Source: Carya illinoinensis
Taxonomy: Eukaryota > Streptophyta > Magnoliopsida > Fagales > Juglandaceae
NCBI RefSeq assembly: GCF_018687715.1
Contig: NC_056767.1
Location: 2,170,001-2,234,000 of the forward strand
DNA: 64,000 bases
Direction of reading: 5' to 3'
The notes under the pieces were generated by a model, which saw only the letters and a list, made by a program, of their open reading frames with translations, was not told where the DNA came from and did no database searches. Position numbers and translations under genes: made by a program. Positions 1-11,426 of the stretch are shown here, piece by piece (the stretch's first letter is position 1; each line of letters begins with the position of its first letter).

Positions 1-2333
1 GGGTCCCGATGCAAAGTCCTAGTTTTAAGGTCTCGGAAATTAAATAAACTTGAGTCGTATCCCATCCAAAAATATATATAACTCCCAAAAAAAGTCAAGC
101 TACATATGAGTACGGGACTCTATGATTAACTCATAAGGGCCAGTTATCAGTATGTAGACTCATTGAAGTATTATATAAATTGATAGGGAAATAGGCAGTG
201 GATATATATATTTTTATAATCATAGCTGGATGCATCATATATATCAAGTACGTCAGAGTACTCATGCGTTACAAAAATTAATATATGAATAAGACATGAT
301 GATATAGATATGCCAATTGCAAAATACATACAAGTAGCACGAAAATCGATAATTAAGGCATGCATCAGCACTGATCATGTAAGCATATACTAGGACAGAC
401 TAACTACCATGCATTTGGAATCGCTCTACAACGTCTAACGTAAGTCATGATGATTTTGTTTTTGATCCTCTGCAAAATGATCGATGGAATTAGGTGAAGA
501 AGAATATTAATTAACAAGGGAGACATTCATATACATGCATGCATGCATGCATGCCCTAGAAATCATATATATACACATATATAGGCATGGCGGAAAAATT
601 CATTTAAGATTGATGATCCATATGAAAAATAGTTGAGAGATTATATCCTCTAAATTTTATTAAACAAGAAAAATACATATTTAAAGGTTTCACTTATATC
701 ATTATATATTTAATGTGATAAAAAAAATTTAAAATTTTACATGAAACTTAATAATTAACTATAGTGGTGTTAGCCTTTGTGGCTCTTAATACCATGAAAG
801 AACAAGAGTTAATAGAGAAGAGTTTAATTAAAAGGGATTGTATATATCATTTCATATTTACATATCCTTATATACACATCTTGTACGTAGTGTCACGGAT
901 AATCAAATCCAAGATTACAATGATATAAATATAAGATTACAGTATCAAGATAGTAAAGGAAAATTTCACACTCTTTTCCCTCAAATCTCTTGACTATATC
1001 AGAATGGGTAGATCTCATGATTTCAACGGTATTCCCAACTTGGTGTTAAGTGACAAATCTGTTTTGATGGACATAAAAAAATGAAAGATGGTCTTCTAAA
1101 ATTTCATCACTTGATAGTTTCTACAAAAAATTAAAAAAAAAATTACAAATATTTAATTACAAAAATAATATTATTCTATAAAACATTATTATTATAAATC
1201 TGAAACATATAAGGTCAAATAATCATGGGCTTTACTCCTAACCACATCAGCTCATTAATTGATCATTTGATGGACATAAAAAATAAAATAAAAAATAAAA
1301 AATAAAAAAAAATTTAAAAAAAAGAAAGAAAGAAAGAAAGAGACATTGCAACGGTTTGATTTCTTTTCAGTTTTGTCAAGAATCAAGCATAAGTCCGGAT
1401 CTATGTATCATGCATTAGGCACCCTACGCCGCTCACCTCTTACTTCGCTGGATATTAGAAGAAAAATACACCACGTACGTACGCACGCACGTCGACCTTA
1501 GGATTTTTCCAACCTTGGTACACGGCAAACCAAAAGAAAATCTGCCAATTACATACATAGAGAGGAGCTGATCTCTGGGTTTTGTTTGTATTTAGGAGTT
1601 AAATCATTATTTTAAATTGCAACCACTAGATCAGCTATATTGATAGTTGGTAGAGGGGTTTAATTTATAAGATACTAATCAAGCATGGGTTATAAGATAT
1701 TATACTTTTGGAAGCATGTTATACCCATCAATCTTCTTCTTCTTCTTCCTCCTTGTACTCTGGAAAATCAATGCTGTGAAAGATCCTCTTTTGTAATATA
1801 TAATTCACAAAAAATGTGTGTACATACACTTGCATACATACGTGCTTATATATGTACATGATATGTTCACACATACATGACATGTTCATACATACATGAC
1901 ATGTTCAAACATTATAACGAGCTGCTTCAGCTGGCATTTGCAGCATGGACATGGCCAACATGATTATGATAAATATTCCCTCATGATCAAGTTGCAATGA
2001 AAAAAAGTGTGATCGATAGTAGCGAAGACTCAGACATTAATGATGTGGTTAATTTGCCGGCAATCTAGTTAATTTTTAATTACATAACGACCCACGTCAA
2101 AGAATATCTGTTTACAATAAAGAAATGCAATCGTAGGAGAGCCGATAACTCCAAGGTCAAATTTAAGGTCGCCATCAAATGGCATATAGAATAAAACGAA
2201 CAAAAACTTTGAGAAAGACACTCATGATCAATGCAAATTTCCGATCTTTTCGCAAAGAATAAAATTTAGAAAAAAAAAAAACAAAGAGAACTCCTGATCT
2301 CCCTATATCTTGTTACATTTATAGAGTCTGGAG
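1..2333. other. AT-rich intergenic region upstream of the GLTP gene
   Basis: I see no supportable gene here; short ORFs are interrupted and have no recognisable motif. It holds simple-sequence tracts: an (ATGC)n run near 536-553, A-rich and GAAA-rich low complexity around 1265-1340, alternating ACGT/ACGC near 1473-1490, and CTT repeats near 1735-1750. The last 100 bases before the GLTP start are probably promoter and 5' UTR, but no clear TATA box could be assigned. Confidence 0.6.
1855..1912. repeat. Short tandem repeat, about 22-bp period, ~2.5 copies
   Basis: The phrase CATGACATGTTCA followed by TACATA recurs with a period of about 22 bases. It is a small minisatellite without coding potential. 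Confidence 0.55.
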
Positions 2334-3300
2334 ATGCAAGCCCAAGACGAGGGACAGAAAGAAGATATAGAGGTTGAAATGAAGAGGAGAAGAGAGATGG
2401 AGAAGGGGACAGAGATGAGATATGCCATTGAAGAGCTCTCTTTGATAGTCAAACTTAAACCTGGTGATAATCATGCTGCTTCTGCTCCTCACATCCCCAC
2501 AAAGCCTTTTCTTTATGTCTGCAACTTGGTTATTCAAGTTCTTGGTTTGGTCCTCTCTCTCTCTCAATAGTTTTGGATGTGTAGATAATCACAAACATCA
2601 CAAACCTTTCTGTTGAATACATCTTGCAGATAAGCTTGGACCAACAATGGCTGTTCTGAGACAGGACATTCATCAGAATGTGCAGGTATTAACTAGAAGG
2701 AAAAACATGGTATACAAAAAATGGAGCTCTTATTTTCTTTTTTTTAGGAGGCGCCCCCCAGGGGGGGGGGGGGGGGGGGGGGGGGGTGGTGTTTGTGTAT
2801 TAAATACCCCTTTGAATTTGGAAAGTCATGCATGCTTTCCTGCTGCCACTCTCAAGGTTGCAATGCTTTATTATCAGAAAGACAGAAACTAGGTTGCTTT
2901 TCTGAGATATTTACTAACCTTTATCTTTAGAAACTTCCATTATTATGTTCTAACTCTTGTGCAGAAATTGGAAATGGTCCATGAATCTGATCCTTTGCTG
3001 AATTCAAATCTGGTTGAGATCTTGAAGAAAGAGGCCAGTGAAGGCAATGCAAGGAAAGATACAAGCTGTAGCAGAGCCTTTCTTTGGCTTACCAGGTAAA
3101 CATATTTCTGTCTTTGGCTTTTAACATTCTAATAGAAAAGTTCACCAAAAATAGGCCAGTCTAACAACGTCGAGAGGGGGATATTTGTATATAGCTGTTC
3201 CTTGAATGTGGCATGTAAGTGGGAGCAACCTCATAATCATCAACATCAACATTAATCATCAACATCAATTTCAAGATAACAACAGTAGTAGTACTAATAA

Positions 3301-3336
<36 letters not shown>

Positions 3337-4694
3337 TGTCATTTAACAGTTCATGTGGCATGACAAATATTTGTCTTTACCTTTGGATTACGAATATACC
3401 AAGTCATGAATAAGACAATAATTAGAGAATCAAGGCCATGATCATTTTGTTTATGATTTTCCACAAGTCTGATCTATTTGTCCCAGCATAATTCCATGAA
3501 AAAATATTTTTCTTCTCTCTTTTGTGTTCCTTTTTTTAGTTTAATTTGGATTATTCATGACTTGCTATTAGTAATTCTGGATTAAAACGTAAGCATTTAG
3601 TGGCTTGGTTATTTGCTAAGTAGATAAAAGATCTTTTCGTTTCACTTGAAATTGATAGAATCTATTTATTGCAAAATATAAGGTATGTATTTCTATCATT
3701 GTATATTTTTTAAAAACTATTAGATTGACAAGTGAAATGATTAAAATTACTTCATATTTTACAGTAAATACACGCTTTCTATTTCGAGTGAAATGAGTGT
3801 ATCAAACTAATGTTCTTCTCCTTCTTCCTTTCTTCTTCTGTTTTTCTTCCCAGATCCATGGATTTTACTTTGGCATTATTACAAGAATTAACAAAAGAAC
3901 CTGAGCAGAGGATGGAACAAGTAGTTGAAGAGTCTTATAATAACACATTGAAGCCATGGCATGGATGGATATCATCAGCTGCTTTCAAAGTAATAATACC
4001 TCATGTCCCTCCCTATATAAATGCCCATATCCTTTTATCTCCATCACTTATTTTTTCAAAAAGCTGGGTGATCAGTAAAATTGATCAATGGGGTCACTTT
4101 TGAGCTTTTTGCTTTTCTCAATGACTGCCCCAGACCCCCATGTATGAGCTAGTACTAATGTCTACTCTCCAGGTTCTAACATTTGTGCTCTTCAAGTCTA
4201 GTTAAATATCTCATCATGAGTGCTATTTTTTTCTTTAGGACCTTTCTCTAAGCAGATTTGATTGAAATTAAAGGAAATATATACAGTATATGAGTTCATT
4301 TTTAGGCCTTATTTCACTGTTATAAGTTTTCTCAAGCATTAAAGCATTCGTTTTAGTACTATATGATTGTTCAGACTCTTCAAAACACTCCAAGTAACAA
4401 TTGTAGCTCATTTGCAGGTAGCTCTAAAACTAGTGCCAGACAGGAAAACCTTCACTAATACTCTCATGGGGAAAGATGGAAATAATGAGTCCCTTAAAGA
4501 AGAAATGCAAACCTTGATTTCATTGTTTTTGCCTTTATTAGAGGAAATCCACTCTATCCTGGTAAGCTTAATTTCATGTTTTCTAGCACTATATGTATTA
4601 CTGTATTAAGAACTGTATATATATGTTTATTCATACTGATAGATATTATTTTTTGCAGAGAGTTTATGGCTTGGATAGATTAAAGTCTACCTAA
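2334..4694 (+). CDS. Glycolipid transfer protein (GLTP) domain protein, six exons, intact
   Basis: Exons: 2334-2544, 2630-2685, 2965-3095, 3854-3989, 4418-4561 and 4659-4694. All introns are GT-AG and phases join without a stop, giving 237 residues. GLTP-fold proteins are soluble carriers of glycosphingolipids between membranes. The family head-group site is visible: Asp83 and Asn87 in RQDIHQN, Trp130 in FLWLTR, and His169 in PWHGW, matching the Asp, Asn, Trp and His that grip the sugar-amide region in known GLTPs. About 55 residues precede the fold, including a Lys/Arg/Glu-rich stretch. That layout and the IEELS and LVP motifs resemble the Arabidopsis GLTP2-type branch rather than ACD11. The first ATG (2334) was chosen; a second in-frame ATG about 15 codons on is also plausible. 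The gene is convergent with the GH9 relic. Family confident, subgroup likely. Confidence 0.9.
2761..2786 (+). repeat. Homopolymer of 26 G in GLTP intron 2
   Basis: Twenty-six consecutive G follow a GGCGCCCCCCA stretch inside intron 2. It is not coding. Length is likely unstable both biologically and in sequencing. Confidence 0.9.
3300..3336. repeat. (ATA)n microsatellite in GLTP intron 3
   Basis: About 12 uninterrupted AAT/ATA trinucleotides lie between exons 3 and 4. Confidence 0.9.
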
Positions 4695-5791
4695 GGAAAT
4701 ACCACATAAAGAAAGCGGAACTGTATATGTATATTACCGTCTGGTTTAGCAATGATTTTTTTACCCCTTTTACCTGAAATGTAATATAAATATGTAAATA
4801 GCTCCTCTCTTCTTCTTTTTTCTTTTCGAAGAAAAAAAATAAGAAGCGTGAGCTACTATAATGTATATTCTATGCGTGTAAATATATATCATCTCATCGT
4901 CTGTTTGCTACAAGCAACAGCATGCCAATGGAATAATCAGGAACATTTTTCTTTGATCCCAACATTGCCAAAAGCACGTTCTTTAAACTCATTTAAATTT
5001 TTAAAAGAAGTGCATGAAACTTGCACACTCTAAAACCATATCTAGCATTACTAATTCCAAAAACATCACACGCCATGGTGGTTTGTTGCTCCCCCTCCAC
5101 CAACCATCAATTGCTCATACGGGTCATACCGCCGGCACATGAACCCCACACACCATCTTCATCATGATGTGGTCAATTTCATGCCTCTTTTGAGTTAATT
5201 ATTGAATATTGGTCTCTTTTGGCTGGTCTTCAACTCAATTTCTAATCTTTTCTCTCTCTTTTCCTCCGCCCTTTGGTCGAAACTTAAAAACCTAGATCTA
5301 TTATGGTCGGCCCACCTATAGCAACTATGTGCCGCCCGCCCATTGATCCAACACTTTCCACCACCATATCAGTACTCTAGTAGCGCATGGCCCACGTATG
5401 CTATCATCCTTCCCAGCAACACTTGTTGGTTTTTTTTCCTTCCCGGTCTAGAGATCCAATATATACGCTCTATTTTGCTAGAAGCTGCATACATACATGT
5501 ATTATTATTGCTCTCTTTTTCGAGGATCTGGAAGATAATCAAGAACGTGTAAAGCTCGACCAAAAGCTCTTAAACAGATCAAGTCCAATTCATCAGTACC
5601 TCAGAGAGAGTCACAGAAGTGATTATTATGTGGAAAAAAAATTATTATTCCCAAGGGATCAATGTTTAAACTGGGAACTTATTAATTTAATTGTTATCAA
5701 TAAATGTTTCTTCTCCACTTTCTCTTTCTTTCCTAGTCCATTCATGATCATTTCCATATCAAGGTTAGCAATTTTGACAGATCTCAATTAA
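4695..5791. other. Intergenic region between convergent GLTP and GH9 genes
   Basis: The first 120 bases are probably GLTP 3' UTR (AT-rich with a CTTCTT tract). The rest shows no recognisable gene; overlapping ORFs near 5343-5791 have no family motif and low-complexity composition. The right end should include the 3' UTR of the GH9 relic. Confidence 0.55.
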
Positions 5792-6867
5792 TTAATTAGA
5801 ACCTGCAAGAACTAAATGAATATTCCTAAAGATAGCCATTTGGTCTATGCCCAAGTTAAAGCCATTTGAATTGGAAGAATGGAGAGGAGGATCATGAAGT
5901 GCAATCAGTGCTGCAACTAAACCAGCATTGCTAGCGATGGTTGGCTCAGTGAACCATGGCTTATCCCTTTCGTCTAGGAAATTATCAAACTGGTCTGGTC
6001 CAGCCACCATGGCTCCCAAAAGAACATGTGGATTTGCAGCAATGGAGTTTTGCCACCTAGCTCCCTCTTCACAAGAGTAAGTTCTACCATCCCAAGGGAT
6101 CGATGCACTCCTGTGGTGAACTTGGGTTGGGAAATGGTCTCCAAAGCCAACCACGTAGCTCATCTTCATTGGATTTTGTCCTAGTATGTAATAAGCCTAA
6201 AAGGGTACAACATGAAAGGAAACATAAGCTATTCAAATAAATGAACTTTATCGGAAAGAGAAGAGGCAGGTTTACAATGAACTTGTTCACAGATCTGTTT
6301 TATAATAAAAAAAAGTTTTACAATCTGATGTACTTATCACAATAAGCCACATTCGTTTTTGAATTTTACTTTCATGATAACTTTTCATGAACCAAATATT
6401 TCTCGTTTAAAGAACCCATTTAATTAAGGAGTAGGACTCAAAATTATTATGATATTAATTCGTTCTTGCCTGAGACATGGAGAAGCTCCTCAACATATTC
6501 ACAGAAAAACCATCACTCTTGCAGTTCACACCTGATCTACGCAGAAGATCAAGGTAGTCACTGTACAATTTGCTTAGAAAAGCTGCTGTTGCCGCAAACT
6601 GAAGTGTTGTGCCAGAATTAGGCTTTAGGAGGATCAATCCACCTACAAAAGGAATTTTATGTGAAAAAATCATAAGTAAATGGGCTATATATTTGCTCTT
6701 TTACGTATATATTCATAGAGATATTCCCAAAGTGTGCATTCATATGTACTTAAATGCACACAGTTTCTGCAAAACAGATATTTACCTTGTGTCTTGTTGA
6801 AGTCTTGTTTAGAAATATTGAGCCATCCACGTTGGATTCCAAATCACAAATTACATGGCAAACAACC

Positions 6868-7392
6868 TGTTGTGAAAAACGATGACAATGAATTGAAAAA
6901 TAACACCGAACGAGAAAAAACAATCACACACGCAATCACACACGATACAAGATATACGTGGTTCGGCAAATTGCCTACGTCCACGGGAGCTGCAGAGGAT
7001 TTTTATTATTGAGGAATCACACTACAAGATGGGTCACAACACTGTTCGTCCATAGTGTTTTCGTGTCTGCTCTGTACGGACTTAAGAGGCAAAAAATCAT
7101 ATATATAGTTCAAACGGCGGAATCCCTAAATCGCATGTTCGCTCGAGCGGCGTGTCGAGCGCGCGTCGAGCGAACTTCCCTTCCGCATCCCGCTCGAGCT
7201 CACTGTCGAGCTGACGTCGAGCGTTCGACTCTGCCTGATTTCGCTCGAGCGGCCAATGCCTCCGCTCGAGCGAACTCCTCCTGCTCGAGCTCACTGTCGA
7301 GCTGACATCGAGCGTTTGACTCTGCCTGACTTCGCTCGAGCGGCCAATGCCTCCGCTCGAGCGGTGTGGACCAGACTCCACAGTACTCAACA
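6868..7392 (-). repeat. 3' LTR of Copia B1, with CTCGAG-rich block
   Basis: TG...CA bounded. A GC-rich block at about 7139-7370 carries seven CTCGAG hexamers and a roughly 91-base internal duplication. A TATATATA tract near 7099-7108 is a candidate promoter element on the minus strand. Confidence 0.92.
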
Positions 7393-7482
7393 ATTCTCCC
7401 ACTTGGAGACTGGTACACTCGCTGTATCGCCGTCTTCCTCAAATATGATATCCTCCACCTCTGCAACTCACTGCTCCTGTCT

Positions 7483-10400
7483 TCATTCTAGAAGACCAAC
7501 TGAAGTTGCGCACAACTTCAGTTTCTCAAGCGTAACACCCTTTGTCAACATATCAGCAGGGTTCTTGCTTCCACATATCTTCTCAAGTAACAACTGTCCG
7601 TCATCTAACAATGACCGTATGAAGTGATACCTGATCTGAATGTGCTTGGTCCTGGAATGGAATGCTGGATTCTTGGCAAGGAATATGGCACTCTGACTGT
7701 CACTGTAGAGAGTGCCTTTCTGATTCTTCTTACCCAATTCTTCCAAGAAGCCTTGTAGCCATACCATCTCATTTGCAGCCTCTAACACTGCAATATACTC
7801 AGCTTCTGTTGTAGACAAAGAAACTGTTTTCTGTAAATTAGAACCCCATGACACTGCAGTACCACCAAGTGTATAAACAAAGCCCGTGGTACTCTTTCTG
7901 CTGTCAATATCTCCAGCTAAATCAGCATTAACATAGCCCTGCACCTCCAAGCTCTCTCCAGAGAAACATAAACAGGTTTCTGAGGAACCCTTTAGGTACC
8001 TCAAAATCCACTTCACTGCTTCCCAATGTTGCTTTCCTGGGTTACTCATGTATTTACTCACAACTCCCACTGCATGGGCAATATCCGGTCTTGTGCAAAC
8101 CATAGCATACATAAGTGAACCAATGGCTGAGGCATAAGGAACCTTACTCATGTAATCTCGTTCCTTCTCTGACTCTGGTGACTGATTCTTGCTGAGTCTG
8201 AAGTGACTTCCCAAGGGTGTGCCAACTGGTTTGGCCTTGTCCATATTGAACCTGCTGAGTACCTTTTTCACATACTCAGCCTGTGAGAGTCTCAACGTAC
8301 CTCTAACTCTGTCTCTGACAATTCTCATGCCAAGGATTTGCTTTGCAGCTCCCAAATCCTTCATTGCAAAGTGCTCTGACATCTGCTTCTTCAGATTATT
8401 GATCTCATCAATACTAGCCCCTGCAATAAGCATGTCATCCACATACAACAGCAAAATAATGTAAGAATTGTCAAAATGCCTGACATAGCAACAGTGATTT
8501 GCCTGACATCTAATATACCCTGCACTGTGCATAAAGTTGTCAAATTTCTTGTACCACTGTCTAGGAGCTTGCTTCAGGCCATACAAGCTCTTCTTCAGTC
8601 TGCAAACTGAACCTTCCTTTCCCTGTACCACAAACCCCTCAGGCTGGTGCATGTAGATGTCTTCTTCAAGGTCTCCATGAAGAAAAGCTGTCTGCACATC
8701 TAACTGCTCAAGAAATAGATCTTCAGTGGCAACCATAGCCAGTACCATCCTGATAGTTGTGATCTTTACCACAGGAGAAAAGATCTCAGAGTAGTCAATA
8801 CCCTGCTTTTGCTGAAAGCCTTTTACAACAAGTCTAGCCTTGTACCTCTTACTGTCGTCATGCTCAGTTTTCACCCGGTACACCCACTTGTTGTGTAATG
8901 CCTTCTTCCCTGATGGAAGTTCTGTCAACTCCCATGTCTGATTCCCTAGCAAGGAATCCATCTCGTCTTTCATGGCCAGCTCCCACTTGCTAGAATTCTC
9001 ATCTTGCAAGGTTTCTTCATAACATTGCGGTTCTCCACCATCTGTCAACAAAATGTAATTCAAAGTAGGTGAGAAACGCTGTGGAGGACGTATAGTCCTA
9101 ACTGACCTGCGAACTGCAACTGTAGGAGTAGACGGTTCTGAAACTGTCTGCGGAATAATAGGAATGGGTGCACTAGACCCACTCTCCCCGTCACTCACAT
9201 CTCTGCACTGCACTGTGACCTCTGGTAGGTCATCCAATCCTACAAACTCGGACCCCTGAGGAGCTACTGCAGAAACTGTACTCGACTTATCCTTGTACAT
9301 CATTTTCTCATTGAAAATCACATTCCTGCTTCTTATGATTTTCCGACCCTGATCATCCCAGAAACGATAGCCAAATGCCTCGTCTCCATAGCCAATGAAA
9401 TAGCATTTCTTTGACTTAGCCTCAAACTTACTACGAGCATCAGAATCAACAAGCACATAAGAAAGACAACCAAAGGTTTTAAGGTGAGAAAACTTAACCT
9501 CTTTCCCGCTCCAAACCTCCTCAGGCAATCCACAATCCAGTGGAACTGATGGCCCTCTGTTTATCAAATAAACGGCAGTGCTGACTGCATCTGCCCAGAA
9601 AGTGGGTGGTAGTCCAGCGTGCAACCTCATGCTTCTAGCACGCTCATTAATAGTCCTGTTCATACGCTCAGCAACTCCATTTTGCTGTGGTGTCCCAGGA
9701 ATGGTCTTCTCCATTCTGATACCCAGAGCTGCACAGTACTCCTTGAACCCGCCATCAACATACTCACCACCATTGTCAGACCTCAAACACTTCAGTTTCA
9801 AGCCTGTCTCTGTCTCAACCATGGCTTTCCATATTTTGAAAACATTAAATACTTCAGATTTATGTTTCAAAAAATAAATCCATACCTTCCTACTATGGTC
9901 ATCAATGAACATAACATAGTAGCGAGAACCTCCAAGAGATGCAACTGGAGAAGGACCCCACACATCTGTGTGCACAAGATCAAGTCTTCCTGTCTTTGGC
10001 GTCCTGCCACTTTTCAAGAAGCTGACCTTCTTTTGTTTCCCCATAACACAACTCTCACACATACCGAGATCAACTGTCTTCAGTTCTGGTAGCTTGCCTC
10101 TAGACAGAAGTTCCGTCATACCCTTCTGACTCATATGGCCAAGCCTACAATGCCACAAATCTGCTGTGCTCTCTGCAACGGTAGTAGCAATAGTGTCAAT
10201 TAAACCAGTAGTCATATAAAGTGTACCAGTTTTCTTACCCCGAGCTAGTACCAATGCCCCTTTTGTGACCTTCCAGGTGCTATCTGAGAACACCACTGAA
10301 TGACCACACTCATCAAGCTGCCCAACAGAAATGAGGTTCTTCTTCAACTCAGGAATGTGCCTGACCTTTTGCAAGGTCCATTTGTTCTTGCCAGGGAGTG

Positions 10401-11388
10401 CAATGTCAATGTCTCCCATCCCCACTACGTTCAAAGCCTCACCATCAGCCAAATATACCTTCCCAAAATCACCTGCAACATAATTCCGCATTAGTTCCCG
10501 GTGGGAAGATGTATGGAAGGAAGCCCCTGAATCCAGTATCCAGTCATCAACTGGACTATGAACTGCAAGCAATAGTGCATCCTGTACTTCTTCAGTTACC
10601 ACATTAGCACTATCATTCTCCGTCTTCTTGGGGTTTTTGCAGTTTTTCTTTATGTGGCCAGCTTTGCCACAATTCCAGCAAGTTGCCTGCTGACCAGGCC
10701 TCGACTTGCTCTTGCCCCTGTACTTTGATTTTGATCTTCCTCTGTTTGAATTCCTGTCATGTGATCTCCCTCGAGAGTCAACATTTAGGGCTGAACTCAA
10801 ACCCGAGGTCTCGCCTGAATCTTTCTTGCGCACCTCCTCAGCCAAAATCAAATCACGAATATCATCATATTTCAGTTTAGTTTTACCAGCAGAATTACTA
10901 ACGGCCATTCTCATGGCTTCCCAACTATTTGGCAATGAAGCCAATAGTATCAGTGCACGTATCTCATCATCAAATTCAATTTCAACAGACGACAATTGAT
11001 TTGTGATAGTATTAAAATCATTCAAATGTTGTGCAACAGACGTACTATCTGCCATTTTCAAATTGAATAACTTTTTCATCAGATGTACCTTGTTATTCGC
11101 TGACGGCTTTTCATACATACCTGACAAAGCCGCCATGAGATCCGCCGTCGTCTTCTCCTTGATGACGTTGTGTGCAACGGATCTCGACAGGGTTAATCGA
11201 ATAACCCCCAGAACCTGTCGATCCAACAGGTTCCAACTAGCATCATCCATCTTTTCCGGTTGCTGCCCCAATAGTGGAAGATGAAGTTTCTTCCCATAGA
11301 GGTAGTCCTCTATCTGCATCCTCCAGTATCCAAAATCCGTGCCATCAAACTTCTCGATCCTCGATACCTTCAATTCATCTCCACCCAT
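7483..11388 (-). CDS. Gag-pol polyprotein of Copia B1, 1,301 codons, open but RNase H active site altered
   Basis: A single uninterrupted frame starts at an ATG just inside the PBS. Order: UBN2-type gag (about 1-230), CCHC zinc knuckle CWNCGKAGHIKKNC (about 237-250), aspartic protease WILDSGASFHTS (about 284), pre-integrase LWHCRLGHMS (about 412), integrase with HTDVWGPS, RSDNGGEY and QNGVAER (about 470-575), reverse transcriptase with KGFQQKQGIDYSEIFSPV and LLYVDDML (about 870-990), RNase H (about 1,150 onward). The gene order and gag type fit the Tork/Tnt1-like group. In this copy the RNase H motif reads VNADLAGD where B2 reads VDADLAGD, so a catalytic Asp is Asn. It also has DVQTAFLHG where B2 has the canonical DVKTAFLHG. 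This copy is therefore probably inactive although open. Confidence 0.93.
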   Translation of the reverse strand: MGGDELKVSRIEKFDGTDFGYWRMQIEDYLYGKKLHLPLLGQQPEKMDDASWNLLDRQVLGVIRLTLSRSVAHNVIKEKTTADLMAALSGMYEKPSANNKVHLMKKLFNLKMADSTSVAQHLNDFNTITNQLSSVEIEFDDEIRALILLASLPNSWEAMRMAVSNSAGKTKLKYDDIRDLILAEEVRKKDSGETSGLSSALNVDSRGRSHDRNSNRGRSKSKYRGKSKSRPGQQATCWNCGKAGHIKKNCKNPKKTENDSANVVTEEVQDALLLAVHSPVDDWILDSGASFHTSSHRELMRNYVAGDFGKVYLADGEALNVVGMGDIDIALPGKNKWTLQKVRHIPELKKNLISVGQLDECGHSVVFSDSTWKVTKGALVLARGKKTGTLYMTTGLIDTIATTVAESTADLWHCRLGHMSQKGMTELLSRGKLPELKTVDLGMCESCVMGKQKKVSFLKSGRTPKTGRLDLVHTDVWGPSPVASLGGSRYYVMFIDDHSRKVWIYFLKHKSEVFNVFKIWKAMVETETGLKLKCLRSDNGGEYVDGGFKEYCAALGIRMEKTIPGTPQQNGVAERMNRTINERARSMRLHAGLPPTFWADAVSTAVYLINRGPSVPLDCGLPEEVWSGKEVKFSHLKTFGCLSYVLVDSDARSKFEAKSKKCYFIGYGDEAFGYRFWDDQGRKIIRSRNVIFNEKMMYKDKSSTVSAVAPQGSEFVGLDDLPEVTVQCRDVSDGESGSSAPIPIIPQTVSEPSTPTVAVRRSVRTIRPPQRFSPTLNYILLTDGGEPQCYEETLQDENSSKWELAMKDEMDSLLGNQTWELTELPSGKKALHNKWVYRVKTEHDDSKRYKARLVVKGFQQKQGIDYSEIFSPVVKITTIRMVLAMVATEDLFLEQLDVQTAFLHGDLEEDIYMHQPEGFVVQGKEGSVCRLKKSLYGLKQAPRQWYKKFDNFMHSAGYIRCQANHCCYVRHFDNSYIILLLYVDDMLIAGASIDEINNLKKQMSEHFAMKDLGAAKQILGMRIVRDRVRGTLRLSQAEYVKKVLSRFNMDKAKPVGTPLGSHFRLSKNQSPESEKERDYMSKVPYASAIGSLMYAMVCTRPDIAHAVGVVSKYMSNPGKQHWEAVKWILRYLKGSSETCLCFSGESLEVQGYVNADLAGDIDSRKSTTGFVYTLGGTAVSWGSNLQKTVSLSTTEAEYIAVLEAANEMVWLQGFLEELGKKNQKGTLYSDSQSAIFLAKNPAFHSRTKHIQIRYHFIRSLLDDGQLLLEKICGSKNPADMLTKGVTLEKLKLCATSVGLLE

Positions 11389-11426
11389 CGTTTCTCCTCA
11401 GACCCGAACCTGGCTCTGATACTAAT

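Noticed and set aside
5387..5791. 134-codon plus-strand ORF between GLTP and GH9
   Set aside because: Overlaps ORFs in other frames, no recognised motif, runs into the GH9 3' region and has no splice or promoter support.
7097..7466. Arg/Glu/Ser-rich ORFs in the B LTRs
   Set aside because: Produced by the repeated CTCGAG block in every frame; they run through LTR boundaries.
8219..11284. Several plus-strand ORFs opposite to the B1 polyprotein (and the same opposite B2)
   Set aside because: They are shadows of the 1,301-codon minus-strand frame, with no domain and no start or splice context.
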